This document shows positions 34,770-44,495 of a stretch of 64,000 nt of DNA, piece by piece. This DNA comes from Mycoplasmopsis columbina (GTDB lineage: Bacteria > Bacillota_I > Bacilli_A > Mycoplasmatales > Metamycoplasmataceae). How positions within the stretch are numbered: position 1 is the first letter of the stretch; each line of letters starts with the position of its first letter. The notes under the pieces are model-generated. The model was given only the letters and a program-made list of their open reading frames with translations. It was not told the DNA's origin and did no database searches. The DNA lies in NCBI RefSeq assembly GCF_900660685.1, contig NZ_LR215041.1:1-64000 (forward strand), given 5' to 3'. The translations under genes were made by a program, and so were the position numbers.

Positions 34770-36437
34770 TATGCCTTCCAATTTTCAAAATTAAGCGGAT
34801 CATTAAAAACTGTAGAAACAAAAATTTCTGATTGTGTTAAATCTACCTTATATTTAAATTCTTTAGAAAAAGAAGATTCTTCAAATTTTCCATGAATTTT
34901 TATTTTTCCTATTTCACTGTCTAAAAGGGGCAAAGGAACATTTTGTTGACTATTAACAATAATTTTTAATCAGTCTTTTTTGTTATTTTTGGCACTGTAA
35001 TTTACTTGCAACAAGAACGAAGACATTAATTCACCTTTGAAAGAATAAGGAATAATATATCCTTTCTCAGTTTCTCTTGATGAAGAACTTAATTTTTGAT
35101 TTTCATAGTCATATTCATAATAATTATTTAGATAATGTTTTTTTATTAAAGAGTAAATTTCCTCATCTTTTTTGATTTCATGAGTATTTTTAGTTATTTT
35201 ATAATCTAAATTTGTATCTTCAGTAATTGTGTTGTTTTCAAATGCACTTAGTTCATAAATTCCTTGTCCTTTATGGAAAGGCCAACTTTGATAATAAAAC
35301 TTATAAAATTTGGCAAATTTTTCAGCATTAATTGAAAAATTTTTTACTTCTGGATGAGGTCACTGAGGAACAGTATATTCATCATTCGCTATTTTGGGAT
35401 CATGCGTAAATTTTGAATCATAATTAGTTATCAATAAATCTCTTTTGTGTTTAAATTGATCAAAAGGCAATGTTCTAACAACTAACCTATCATTAAATGA
35501 TTTCATTTTTTGCATGGAATTAGAAATAGAAAAAGTTCATAAATAAGGAATATTGATTTGTGCTAATTCATTCACTTTTTTGTTAATAACTAAAGGATTT
35601 AAATCCTTATTTCTTTTTCTAATTTGAAAATAATGAAAAGGAATATCATTCTTAGTATCAATAGTGACTGTAAAATTTTCGAGTTCTTCTAAATTAATGC
35701 CTAAAATTTCAGGTCTTAATTTAATAGAGAATAATTTATATTTGTGATCATTCAAATTTACATAATTTTCTAGAGCTAAATTTAAAAATGAACCATCATA
35801 AATATCTTCGTAAATAGCATTTTTATAGAGATTTTCGTCAATATATTTATTATTTATAGACAGATTTATATTTTTAACATCTTTAAGTTCAGATTCTTCG
35901 ACTAATATTGAAACATTGGCAAAAAAGTTATTTGTTTCATACATTTTGTGAAATGTAATAAAAGTATGCGGATTTATAAATTTATTAGATGAACTATTTA
36001 TATTTTTAGAACGATTTCCTTTAGATAAAAATCATTCATATTTTTCTAGAGTACCTTGTTTATAGATGTTTTTAGCAACAACAGCAGGATTATTTATTGC
36101 TGTGGTGTTATTGGTTAAGATAAAAATAAAGAAACTCCTCTACTGCATTATTTTTGTATTTATAATAAGTTGCCTTAGAAAATAAATCATCCATTCACCT
36201 TTTGTCTCCATATTTATTCAAGAAATCTTTTTCAATAATTAATTTACTATGTTTTGATAGTAATGCTAATGTTTTCTTTAGCTTATTTACTGGTTTTAGT
36301 CCTGCGGATATAATATTGTTTTGATTATGACTAGCCAATTGAAAGTTTTTATCATTTAATTTTTCAATATTACATATGTATTGAACGGTTTTATATTTTT
36401 CTTTACTTGACATATTAGAAAAGTAATTTAATTTCAT
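34769..36437 (-). pseudogene. Frameshifted gene of unknown function
   Basis: Two minus-strand frames that belong together. Frame A starts at ATG 36437 with a strong AAAGGAGAT site and is open for 109 codons to TAA 36108-36110. Frame B is open from 36139 to 34769 but has no good start at its head. The frames overlap at 36108-36139; dropping one base, for example in the A/T run around 36120-36126, would join ...AVEEFLYF to ILTNNTTAINNPAVV and give about 555 residues. No signal peptide or known motif is seen; the product has several Tyr/Phe/Asn-rich stretches. Either a recent pseudogene, a sequencing error, or a shift site. Ends overlapping the small anchored protein. Confidence 0.65.
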
Positions 36438-36512
36438 TTAATCTCCTTTCATATAATATGTATTGTTTAATTCAAAGAGAAAGGGAAAAGTGGAAAAAAA
36501 TGAGAAAAATAA

Positions 36513-36534
36513 AAGAATAAACAAGTGTTTATTC
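36513..36534 (-). terminator. Terminator after rsmG
   Basis: Perfect 10-bp inverted repeat AGAATAAACA / TGTTTATTCT, followed on the minus strand by TTTATTTTT. It abuts the rsmG stop. Confidence 0.75.
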
Positions 36535-37193
36535 TAATATTCGATAATTTGTTTTCACTTTAATGGTCAAGATGAAGGGGTTTTTTCGCTTTTCTTTATC
36601 ATGATAATATAAGATTTTTGGTCTAATACATTAGTGTAATCATGAACTATAATATCTTTTTGTTTATTAGGAAAAGACTTCAAAAATTCATTTAATTCTT
36701 GTTGATAATTTTGTCCTTTAAGAAGATAAAAATAACCTTCATTTTTTAACAAATGATGAGCCATAAGATACATATTTTTAATTGATGATACAGCTCTTGC
36801 TGTTACAAAATCAAAAGTATTGGCTCATTTTCTAGTTTCTTCAGCTCTTAAATTTAGTATTTCAACTTTCAAATTGAGATTAGATGCAACATTATTTAAA
36901 AAGTTGCATCTTTTTGTTTGACTCTCCATAATAGTTAAATCAATTTGTTCTGTATTTGTTATTAAAAAAGGTAAAGAAGGAAAGCCTGCACCAGCTCCTA
37001 TGTCAAGAAGTTTAATTGTTTTATTAGGATTCAAAAATTTATTTTTAAGGTAATTAAAAGCAAGAAGAGAATCTTCAATTCCCTCTTTTTTAATTGTTTC
37101 TAAAGTTTTAAAGCCAGTTATATTCATAACTTGATTCTTTTCATGAATTAACTCGGCATATTTATCTAGTTTATTAATTACTTCTGATTTCAT
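36534..37193 (-). CDS. rsmG: 16S rRNA (guanine-N7) methyltransferase RsmG
   Basis: Methylates G527 of 16S rRNA with SAM. The 219-residue protein has the SAM-binding motif LLDIGAGAGFPSLP and downstream MESQTKRCNFL, both characteristic of GidB/RsmG, plus the FVTARAVSS segment. Reads two or more UGA Trp. Start ATG 37191-37193 lies inside the end of prs (overlap of 20 bases), so translation is probably coupled; an upstream TTG is less likely. Confidence 0.92.
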
Positions 37194-38148
37194 CAGCAAA
37201 TTGTTGATAAAGTTTTGAAATTGAATCACCTTCAATATGACATTTAATAACGCCAGAAAGGAAATTATCTAGACTAACGATATGAAGTTTACTAAATTTG
37301 TTTGCAAGCTCAGAGTTATCAATTGAATCGGTAACAATAACTTTTTCAACATTAGGATTATTTTCAAACATTTCAAATCCTTTAGTAAATAAACCGTGTG
37401 TAGCAGCAACAACAATTTTTTTTGCACCATTAGCTTTTAAAGTGTCTACCGCTTTTAAAATAGTTCCACCAGTATCAATAATGTCGTCAATAATAACAGC
37501 GTTTTCATTTTGGACGTTACCAATAAGTCCCATTACTTCTGTTTGATTAGTACCAACTCTACGCTTATCAATAATACTAATCTTCAATGTTTCAGAAATT
37601 AATTCAGCTAATTTACGAGCTCTTACTGTACCACCGTGATCAGGTGAAACAACTGTAAAATCATCTTTAGATGCCTTAATAGCTTTCGCTAAAGTATATG
37701 ATCCACGTAAATCGTCAATAGGAATGTTGAAAAATCCTTGAATAGCTGGGTTATGTAAATCAACAGCAACAATTTTAGAAGCGCCCGCTGTTTGAATTAA
37801 ATCTGCAATTAATTTTGCTCCAATAGGTTGTCTTCCATTTTCTTTACGATCTTGTCTTGCATACCCATAGTATGTTAAAACAATGTTTATGGATTTAGCG
37901 CTAGCTCTTTTTAAAGAATCTATAAAAAGCAAAAGTTCCATTACATTTTGATTTACTGGTCTTGAAGTGCTTGCAACAACATAAACATCTTGGCCTCTAA
38001 CTTTATCATCACTAACAAGCATTGTTTCACCATCAGCGAATGTAGTTTTAGTAATGTGTGAAAGTTTGATATTTAGTTTTTTAGAAATTTTTTCTGCTAA
38101 TGGAATGCAGTTAGGCATTCCAAACAAAATAACATTTTTTGAATTCAT
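37174..38148 (-). CDS. prs: Ribose-phosphate pyrophosphokinase
   Basis: Makes PRPP from ribose-5-phosphate and ATP, the starting point for nucleotide salvage. The 324-residue protein has the PRPP-binding loop AVIIDDIIDTGGT, the ATP-binding segment TYYGYARQDRKENGRQPI, and the catalytic region VSPDHGGTVRAR. No UGA codon. ATG follows TAGGAGAAAT. The apt gene in this window uses its product. Confidence 0.96.
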   Translation of the reverse strand: MNSKNVILFGMPNCIPLAEKISKKLNIKLSHITKTTFADGETMLVSDDKVRGQDVYVVASTSRPVNQNVMELLLFIDSLKRASAKSINIVLTYYGYARQDRKENGRQPIGAKLIADLIQTAGASKIVAVDLHNPAIQGFFNIPIDDLRGSYTLAKAIKASKDDFTVVSPDHGGTVRARKLAELISETLKISIIDKRRVGTNQTEVMGLIGNVQNENAVIIDDIIDTGGTILKAVDTLKANGAKKIVVAATHGLFTKGFEMFENNPNVEKVIVTDSIDNSELANKFSKLHIVSLDNFLSGVIKCHIEGDSISKLYQQFADEIRSN

Positions 38149-38229
38149 ATTTCTCCTAATAATTAATGGTTTAATTATATTATTTTTTTACTTTTTTAAC
38201 TTTAAAAAAGTCCTCTAGAAAACAAAAGA

Positions 38230-38256
38230 AAAAACTTAGCAATTATTTGCTAAGTT
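38230..38256 (-). terminator. Terminator at the end of clpB
   Basis: Perfect stem AACTTAGCAA / TTGCTAAGTT with T-run on the minus strand; the left arm is the last four codons of clpB and the stop is in the loop region. Confidence 0.75.
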
Positions 38257-40402
38257 CAACAATGCTAAAATTACCAGCAACTAAATCTACAAGGTATTTT
38301 TTTTCAGAAACTAATGAACCTTCAATGATTTGATGGGCTAAAAGATATTCTAAATTATTTTGAATATATCTTTTAATTGGACGGGCACCAAAATTTTGAT
38401 CATAGGCCTTTTTAGAAATGAAAGAAATAACTTTTTGAGAGAATTCTAAGTCAATATTTTTTGATTCATTAACTCTTTTAGCAAGTTTATTTAATTCTAA
38501 TTTGGTAATTTCTTCGATTGCTTTATTTTCTAATGGTAAGAATTTGACAATTTCATCAATTCGATTAAGAAATTCTGGTGTTAAATGTTTTAATAAAACA
38601 TCTCTAATTTTATTATCGTTTTTTCCGTCAATAATAGTACTTGCAGCTAAATTGGAAGTCATAATAATTATTAAATTTCGACAATTAATCAATCTACCTT
38701 TTGAATCGTGAATAGCACCATTATCCAAAATTTGTAACAATATATTTAAAACATCTTTATGAGCTTTTTCAATTTCGTCCAATAATAAAATGCTATAAGG
38801 ATTTTTTCTAATTCTATCAGTTAATGAATTAGATGCATCATAACCAATATATCCTGGAGGAGCACCAATTATTTTAGAAACAGAATGTTTTTCCATATAC
38901 TCAGACATGTCTAAGCGAATAATTTGTTTTTCATCATCAAAAAGTGAATAAGCTAATGATCTAGCAAGTTCTGTTTTTCCAACTCCTGTAGGTCCGATAA
39001 ATAAGAAAGAAGAAAGAGGACGATTTGGGTCATTAATATCTGCTTTTGATCTTAAAATAGATTGACTTACAATTCGTATAGCTTCCTCTTGACCTTTAAT
39101 CTTATTAGATAGTTCTGCTTCAAGATTTAATAATTTTTCTTTTTCTGCCTCAAGAAGCTTGTTTACAGGTATATTGGTTCATTTGGAAACAATTTGTGCA
39201 ATTTCTTCAGGAGTAACGCTATCTTTAATTAAAGAATTTTTTTGACTGTTTAATTCTTCCTCTTTAAGTTGAATTTCTTTTTCTAATTTTGGTATTTCGA
39301 CATACATTATTTTTGAGGCTCTTTCAAAATTACTTTCACTTTGCGCTAGCGAAAAAGCATGTTGTAGATTATCTAAATTACTTCTAAGTTGTGATAAGTA
39401 ATTTAATCTTTGTTTTTCATTGTCTCAACGATTTTGTAAAGAAGAAACTTTATTTTCTAAATTTTTGATTTCATCATTTAAGATACTAATTCTTTCAGAA
39501 TGTTTATTTTTACTCTCATTGCTTAAAGCAATTTTTTCCATTTGAAGCTTTGCAATAGCTTGTTTTGCTTTTTCTAATTCTTCAGGTTGGAAATTAATTT
39601 CCGTTTTGATAGTTGCTGCGGCTTCATCTACTAAATCAATAGCTTTATCTGGAAGAAAACGATCAGAAATATATCTTGCACTCAATTTAGCAGCAGCAAT
39701 TAAAGCGTTATCTTGAATTTTTACATTGTGAAAATTTTCAAAACGATCTTTAATACCTCTTAATATGGTTATTGTGTCATTAACAGAAGGCTCAAAAACA
39801 TCAATTTTTTGCATACGTCTTTCAAGCGCAGCATCTTTTTCAATATATTTTCTATATTCGTCGAAAGTTGTTGCACCAATTAAGTGTAATTTACCACGAG
39901 CCATTAGTGGTTTGATAATATTAGCAGCATCCATACCACCGTCAGCATTTTTACCGGTTCCAACTAACATATGAATTTCATCAATAAAAACAATAATTTC
40001 GCCGTTAGATTCTTCAATTCTTTTTAAAACTTCTTTTATTCTTTGTTCAAATTGTCCTTGATATGAAGCTCCAGCAATCATGCTTGCTAAATCAAGTTCA
40101 ACAACATCTTTATTTTTTAAATTTTCAGGAACTTGCCCCTCGATGATTTTTCGAGCAAGACCTTCAACTATAGCAGTTTTACCAACTCCAGGTTCACCCA
40201 CTAAAACAGGATTATTTTTAGTTTTTCTACTTAAAATTCTAATCATACGGCGAATTTCATCATCACGATTAATTACTGGATCTAGTTCATTTCTTGCAGC
40301 TAAATCTGTTAAATTTCTTCCATATTTTTTTAAAACGTCTTCTTTATTGCTATTTTTATTTCCGTTTAAATTAAAAAGTTCATCTAAGTTATTAAAATCC
40401 AT
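38243..40402 (-). CDS. clpB: Disaggregase chaperone ClpB, N-domain-less form
   Basis: AAA+ disaggregase working with DnaK. The 719-residue protein begins almost directly at the first AAA domain: Walker A GEPGVGKT at 69-76, Walker [10 protein letters not shown], then the middle coiled coil (residues ~290-400), second Walker A GPTGVGKT at 470-477 and the usual C-terminal AAA lid ([11 protein letters not shown]). The ~140-residue N-terminal domain of E. coli ClpB is absent, as in other mycoplasmas. Strong AAGGAGG site. A CIRCE-like operator lies 32 bases upstream of the ATG. Confidence 0.95.
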
Positions 40403-40433
40403 AAAACCTCCTTGAAAATTTATATAGTTAATT

Positions 40434-40460
40434 TTAGCACTTTAATAGTTAGACTGCTAA
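40434..40460. promoter_or_regulatory. CIRCE-like HrcA operator upstream of clpB
   Basis: TTAGCACTT - 9 bases - GACTGCTAA. The CIRCE consensus is TTAGCACTC-N9-GAGTGCTAA, so 16 of 18 positions match with correct spacing. HrcA repression of clpB through CIRCE is known in mollicutes. Confidence 0.85.
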
Positions 40461-40498
40461 AAAATAATTTGATTTTTCGCCTTTTAATTATTAATTGA

Positions 40499-40504
40499 TA
40501 AAAT
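40499..40504 (+). promoter_or_regulatory. Extended -10 box of trmB
   Basis: TGATAAAAT at 40496-40504 (extended -10 TGnTAAAAT) ends 7 bases before the trmB ATG, leaving no room for a ribosome site; the mRNA would be leaderless. Confidence 0.5.
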
Positions 40505-40511
40505 AACTTGC

Positions 40512-41138
40512 ATGAGATTAAGATTTGATAAAACAGCTGAAGAAAAAATTATTAATTCTTCTTTTTATGTTTCGAAAGATAATTATCCTATTCTTTTAAA
40601 TGAAAATACAATTATAGAAATAGGAATGGGAAAAGGTGAAATGATTGTCGAATTAGCGAAAGCTAATCCAGAAATAATTTTTTATGGTTTAGAAAAATAT
40701 CCAACAGTTGCCTATAAAGCTGTAAAAAAGGCCCAGGAATACAATTTATCTAACTTTAAATTAATTATTGATGATGCTACAAATTTGAATGAAATTTTTA
40801 CTGGCAAAACTAATACAATTTGATTGACTTTTAGTGATCCATGACCTAAAGCAAGACACGAAAAAAGAAGATTAACTTATAAAACTTATTTGAATTTGTA
40901 CAAAGAAATTTTAAGTGACGCTGGATTGCTAAAATTTAAAAGTGACAATGATAAACTTTATGAATTTTCTTTAGAGAGTTTTAAGGAAAATAATTGAGAT
41001 TTAGTTGATTATGGAAATGATTTACATTCAAGTAAGTGAAATAAAGAAAATATAATGACGGGTTATGAGAAAAAATGAAGTTCTTTAGGAAAAAATATAA
41101 ATTTTATTTTTGCTAAAATAAAAAAATCACATAATTAA
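40512..41138 (+). CDS. trmB: tRNA (guanine-N7-)-methyltransferase
   Basis: Makes m7G46 in tRNA using SAM. The 208-residue protein shows the SAM motif [11 protein letters not shown], then FYGLEKYPT, and the hallmark [14 protein letters not shown] where the Trp is TGA-encoded. C-terminal half has several more UGA Trp. The ATG has no ribosome site; a likely -10 box ends 7 bases before it. Confidence 0.93.
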
Positions 41139-41159
41139 TTTTTTTTATTCATAAAATAC

Positions 41160-41165
41160 TATAAT
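41160..41165 (+). promoter_or_regulatory. -10 box of the HU gene
   Basis: Consensus TATAAT 54 bases before the HU ATG; an AAAGGTC ribosome site follows at 41211-41217. Confidence 0.55.
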
Positions 41166-41219
41166 ATAGGCATAAAATAAAAAATTAATAAGAAAATAAA
41201 TAATCTTAGAAAGGTCAAA

Positions 41220-41495
41220 ATGACAAAAAAAGAATTCGTTGCTGAAGTAGCAAGACAATTAGAAGTTCCAGTTAGAGTAGCTGACAAATATTTTGATGCT
41301 TTTCTTTTCGTTTTGAAAGAACAATTAATCGCCGAAGATAAAGTTCAGTTATCACAATTAGGAACATTTGAAACCAAAATTAGAAGAGGACGTGATACAG
41401 TTAATCCTTTTAATAAAGAAGAAATCCACGTTCCAGAAAAACGTGTTGTTAAATTCACACCTTCAAAATATTTAAGAGAAATTGTTAACTTCTAA
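41220..41495 (+). CDS. hup: HU-family DNA-binding protein
   Basis: Histone-like dimeric protein of 91 aa that bends and compacts DNA. Starts MTKKEFVAEVARQL with the alpha-helical dimer part; the QLSQLGTFETKIRRGRDTVNPFNKEE segment includes the beta-arm with the conserved RxGRNPxT motif altered to RRGRDTVNP, and ends in KFTPSKYLRE. Converges on recU with a 4-base overlap of stops. Confidence 0.93.
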   Translation: MTKKEFVAEVARQLEVPVRVADKYFDAFLFVLKEQLIAEDKVQLSQLGTFETKIRRGRDTVNPFNKEEIHVPEKRVVKFTPSKYLREIVNF

Positions 41496-41965
41496 TTTAA
41501 AAAAGGTAAAAAATCAATAATACCAGGGAAAAGTAGGGTAAGTTTAATTCCTACTTTTTTAATATTTTTATAGTGTAGAGATGATGCATTTAATTTTTCA
41601 AAATCCTTAAAGAAAAGTAAATAAAATTCATTAAAAAGACTATAAAAAAGGATAAAAAATACAATTCCTCCTTGTTTATCTATCTTTTTTAAATAATCAA
41701 TTTGATGTGTCTTGAGATTAGATTTATCAATGATTTTATCTTCTGTAGTTTTTGCTTCAAACGCAATGAATTTGCCTTTAAAACACCCAATATAATCAAC
41801 AGTGCTTTTTGAATATAAAAAACCATTTTTGATTTTTCCATTTTCAATTCCACTAAATTTAATTGGAACAATTTGTTTTTTAATATATGCTAAATCATTT
41901 ACCGAATAATAATCAATTGTTTTGTTGATGATATTTTCTAAAAGCATTCCTCTATTTTTATTCAT
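41492..41965 (-). CDS. recU: Holliday junction resolvase RecU
   Basis: Nuclease that resolves recombination intermediates. The protein starts MNKNRGMLLENIIN, the usual RecU beginning, followed by STVDYIGCFKGKFIAFEAKTT (the D...E-x-K nuclease core), KTHQIDYLKKI and a C-terminal GIIDFLPFL. I place the start at ATG 41965, giving 157 residues. The frame extends 24 codons further to ATG 42037, but those residues are not RecU-like and would put the start 9 bases from the likely promoter. Shares an overlapping divergent promoter with acpS. Confidence 0.9.
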   Translation of the reverse strand: MNKNRGMLLENIINKTIDYYSVNDLAYIKKQIVPIKFSGIENGKIKNGFLYSKSTVDYIGCFKGKFIAFEAKTTEDKIIDKSNLKTHQIDYLKKIDKQGGIVFFILFYSLFNEFYLLFFKDFEKLNASSLHYKNIKKVGIKLTLLFPGIIDFLPFLN

Positions 41966-42050
41966 ATTTTTTCTATTGAAAAAAAGATGAATTATGTGAA
42001 AAAAATATTTTTTGATAAAAAAAGCATATTTTTCCATTACATTAATATAA

Positions 42051-42062
42051 ATATTATAATAT
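42051..42062. promoter_or_regulatory. Symmetric -10 region shared by recU and acpS
   Basis: The 12-base perfect palindrome ATATTATAATAT contains TATAAT on both strands: 42055-42060 on plus and 42053-42058 read on minus. It can start transcription both ways, toward acpS and recU. Confidence 0.5.
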
Positions 42063-42072
42063 TAGTCATAAT

Positions 42073-42378
42073 ATGAATATAGGTGTTGATTTGGTAAAAA
42101 TTGAGCGATTTAAAAATAAAGATTTAAATTTTGCAAAAAGATTTTTAAGTAGCAAGGAATTAAATTACTTTGAAAATAAAACTTTAAAAATGGATACACA
42201 AACATTGGCTTCAATTTGGGCAATAAAAGAAGCTATTTTTAAAGCAGATAATAGTTATTTCAACTTTTCAAAAATTGAATTAACAAGAGAAAATAATCAA
42301 TGATTACACCAAGAATTTGACATAAGCCTTTCACATGAAGGAGATTATGTTACAGCTATTGCACTAAAAAAGAGATAG
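42073..42378 (+). CDS. acpS: Holo-[acyl-carrier-protein] synthase
   Basis: Transfers 4'-phosphopantetheine from CoA to ACP. The 101-residue protein begins MNIGVDLVKIERF with the metal-binding Asp, has WAIKEAIFKA (conserved WxxKEAxxKA) and ends in ISLSHEGDYVTAIAL. The Trp of the motif is a rare TGG codon. No ribosome site is visible; a consensus -10 box ends 12 bases before the ATG, pointing to a leaderless mRNA. plsC follows after 8 bases. Confidence 0.92.
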
Positions 42379-42386
42379 GAGATAAT

Positions 42387-43136
42387 ATGAACTTTAATGC
42401 AAAGATGATTTTCAGTTGACCAGTTGCACTTTGATATGCTTTTAGAATGAGATCATATGCGAGAAAATACAACAAATATCCTGAACAATATACAATTCAG
42501 CAAAGAAATGATTGACTTCTAAAAAGAGCAAAATTTATTTTATGATTATTCAACGTTAAAGTCGAAGTAGAAGGATATGATGATTTACCTAAGGGACCGG
42601 TAATTTTAGCTCCAAATCACAAATCATTACTTGATTCAGTAATCATGTTAGTTGCTTTACAAAAACAAACCGGTGATGCTTCAGTAATGAATAAAGTTCC
42701 AACTTTTTTAGCTAAAAAAGAATTAGAAAATAAAAAACTAGTTAAAGCATCAATTGATTTATTAGATTCATTTTTAATTGACAGAGAAAACTTTAGACAA
42801 GCTTTTGATACTTTAAACAAATTTGGAACCTTTGTTAAAGAACAAAGAAGATATGGAATTATTTTTCCAGAGGGTACCAGAGTTAAAGGGCCTGAATTAG
42901 GAGAATTTAAAGCAGGAGCATTCAAAGTGGCATCTAGCCAATATTTACCTGTGGTTCCTGTTGCAATTTTAAATTCAGAAGATGCACTAAATAGAACACG
43001 AAAAGAAAAATTGCATGTTAAAGTTCAGTTTTTAAATCCAATTAAAGCTGGTTCAGTTATTGCTATGGAAACAAATGCTTTATCTGAAAGAGTTAAAAAA
43101 TCTATTCAAGGGGCTTTAAACAATGGCAAAAACTAG
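42387..43136 (+). CDS. plsC: 1-acyl-sn-glycerol-3-phosphate acyltransferase
   Basis: Adds the second acyl chain to make phosphatidic acid. The 249-residue protein has the NHxxxxD acyltransferase motif as N77-H78-KSLL-D83 and FPEGTR at 160-165, plus a hydrophobic N-terminus likely embedded in the membrane. UGA Trp at several positions in the first 60 residues. It shares the operon with acpS and overlaps scpA by 14 bases. Confidence 0.93.
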
Positions 43137-43884
43137 TGCATATGAAACCAAAGATAAAAAATATGACATAAAACTAGAAAATTTCGACGGACCATTAGAT
43201 TTATTACTTGCTTTAGTGCAAGATAAAAATATGGACATTATGGCAGTTGATGTTGCGGAATTGGCGAGCGAATACTTAAGAATTATTGAAACTTTGCAAG
43301 AAAACGAAATTGATGTAGCCGGTGATTATTTAGTTATGGCAGCAACATTGTTGGCCTTAAAAACTAAAATGTTGCTTTATACACCTGAAGAAAAACCTGA
43401 AATTGAAGAAGATAAAAGAGAAATTTTAAGAAGATTGTATGAGTATCAGCAATTTAAAGAAGTTTCAAAAGCATTAAGAGAACAAGAAGGATTAAGAAAA
43501 GAAATTTTTATTAAAAAACCAAGTGATATTGAAGAGTTTTTAATTGAAGATGATAAAAATTCTTTAGAAGGTCATTCTAATCCTTTAAAACTTATTACTA
43601 CTCTAAGAAGAATGTTTGAAAGGTCTTTTGCAAATCAATTGAGAAAAACTAAATTACAACATTTTAACGTAACTCCAAAAGATCAAATTCCTTTCATTTT
43701 AAATCTTTTTGACGAACATGAAGTTGTAACTTTTGAAATGATTTTTACACAACCTTCTTTAAATCACTTTGTAATTACTTTAATGGCTATTTTAGATTTA
43801 GCAAGAAGACAAGTAATTGTTTTAAAACAAGATGAACAATTTGGCGAAATAACCTTTGAAAGAGGTCCAGAATATGAAAAATAA
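43123..43884 (+). CDS. scpA: Segregation and condensation protein A
   Basis: Kleisin subunit that, with SMC and ScpB, organises the chromosome. The 253-residue protein starts with KLENFDGPLDLLLALVQDKNMD, typical of ScpA, then AGDYLVMAATLLALKTKMLL and a C-terminal winged-helix region. No UGA codon. Its stop overlaps scpB by 11 bases, as is common for this pair. Confidence 0.94.
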   Translation: MAKTSAYETKDKKYDIKLENFDGPLDLLLALVQDKNMDIMAVDVAELASEYLRIIETLQENEIDVAGDYLVMAATLLALKTKMLLYTPEEKPEIEEDKREILRRLYEYQQFKEVSKALREQEGLRKEIFIKKPSDIEEFLIEDDKNSLEGHSNPLKLITTLRRMFERSFANQLRKTKLQHFNVTPKDQIPFILNLFDEHEVVTFEMIFTQPSLNHFVITLMAILDLARRQVIVLKQDEQFGEITFERGPEYEK

Positions 43885-44446
43885 TATTTTAGAAGCTTTA
43901 CTTTATATTCAAGGAGACGAAGGACTTACACTTGAACAAGTGCAAGAAATTTTTAACTTAAAAACTAAAGCAGAAGCTAAAAAAGTAATGAACGATTTCA
44001 CTAGGTACTACAATGACAAAGACGGTGCTTTAAAAGTAGTTAATTTTAATGAGGTTTATAAATTAGCAACAAGAGAAACATACAAAGAATACATTACCAA
44101 AATGGTGCAAGTTGTTAAAAAACACCGTTTATCGAATGCAGCTATTGAAGTTGCGGGAATTGTTGCTTATAAACAACCAGTCACTCGTTCAATGATTAAT
44201 AATATTCGTGGGGTAGCTAGTGAGCAAGTTTTAAATACTTTACTAGTTAAAGGTGTAGTGGAAGAAGTTGGAGTTAGTCCAACTCCTGGTCATCCTGTTT
44301 TATATGGAATTACAAATAAATTCTATGATTATTTCAAAATTAAATCATTAGCAGAATTACCAAAACTAACTGAATTCAACTTTATTGATGGAGTTGAAAA
44401 TGAAAATGATGATTTTAGCTTATTTGATAGTCAAAGAGGAGAATAA
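43874..44446 (+). CDS. scpB: Segregation and condensation protein B
   Basis: Winged-helix partner of ScpA and SMC. The 190-residue protein begins MKNNILEALLYIQGDEGL, with AIEVAGIVAYKQPVTRSMI and the VSPTPGHPVLYGIT segment that are hallmark ScpB sequences. I use ATG 43874, which follows AAAGAGGTC, instead of an upstream TTG. Followed by a hairpin that lies just before the next gene. Confidence 0.94.
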   Translation: MKNNILEALLYIQGDEGLTLEQVQEIFNLKTKAEAKKVMNDFTRYYNDKDGALKVVNFNEVYKLATRETYKEYITKMVQVVKKHRLSNAAIEVAGIVAYKQPVTRSMINNIRGVASEQVLNTLLVKGVVEEVGVSPTPGHPVLYGITNKFYDYFKIKSLAELPKLTEFNFIDGVENENDDFSLFDSQRGE

Positions 44447-44456
44447 AACAAATAGA

Positions 44457-44480
44457 GGGTGTACTAGTTAGTACACCTTT
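44457..44480 (+). terminator. Hairpin after scpB
   Basis: Stem GGTGTACTA / TAGTACACC with a 2-base centre and a short T-rich tail, 16 bases before the next start. Same TGTACTA...TAGTACA core as the leader terminator at 16445. Confidence 0.6.
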
Positions 44481-44495
44481 ATTGTTTAGGTAAAG

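Noticed and set aside
41966..42037. 24-codon upstream extension of recU
   Set aside because: Not like RecU N-termini, and the start would be only 9 bases from the promoter.
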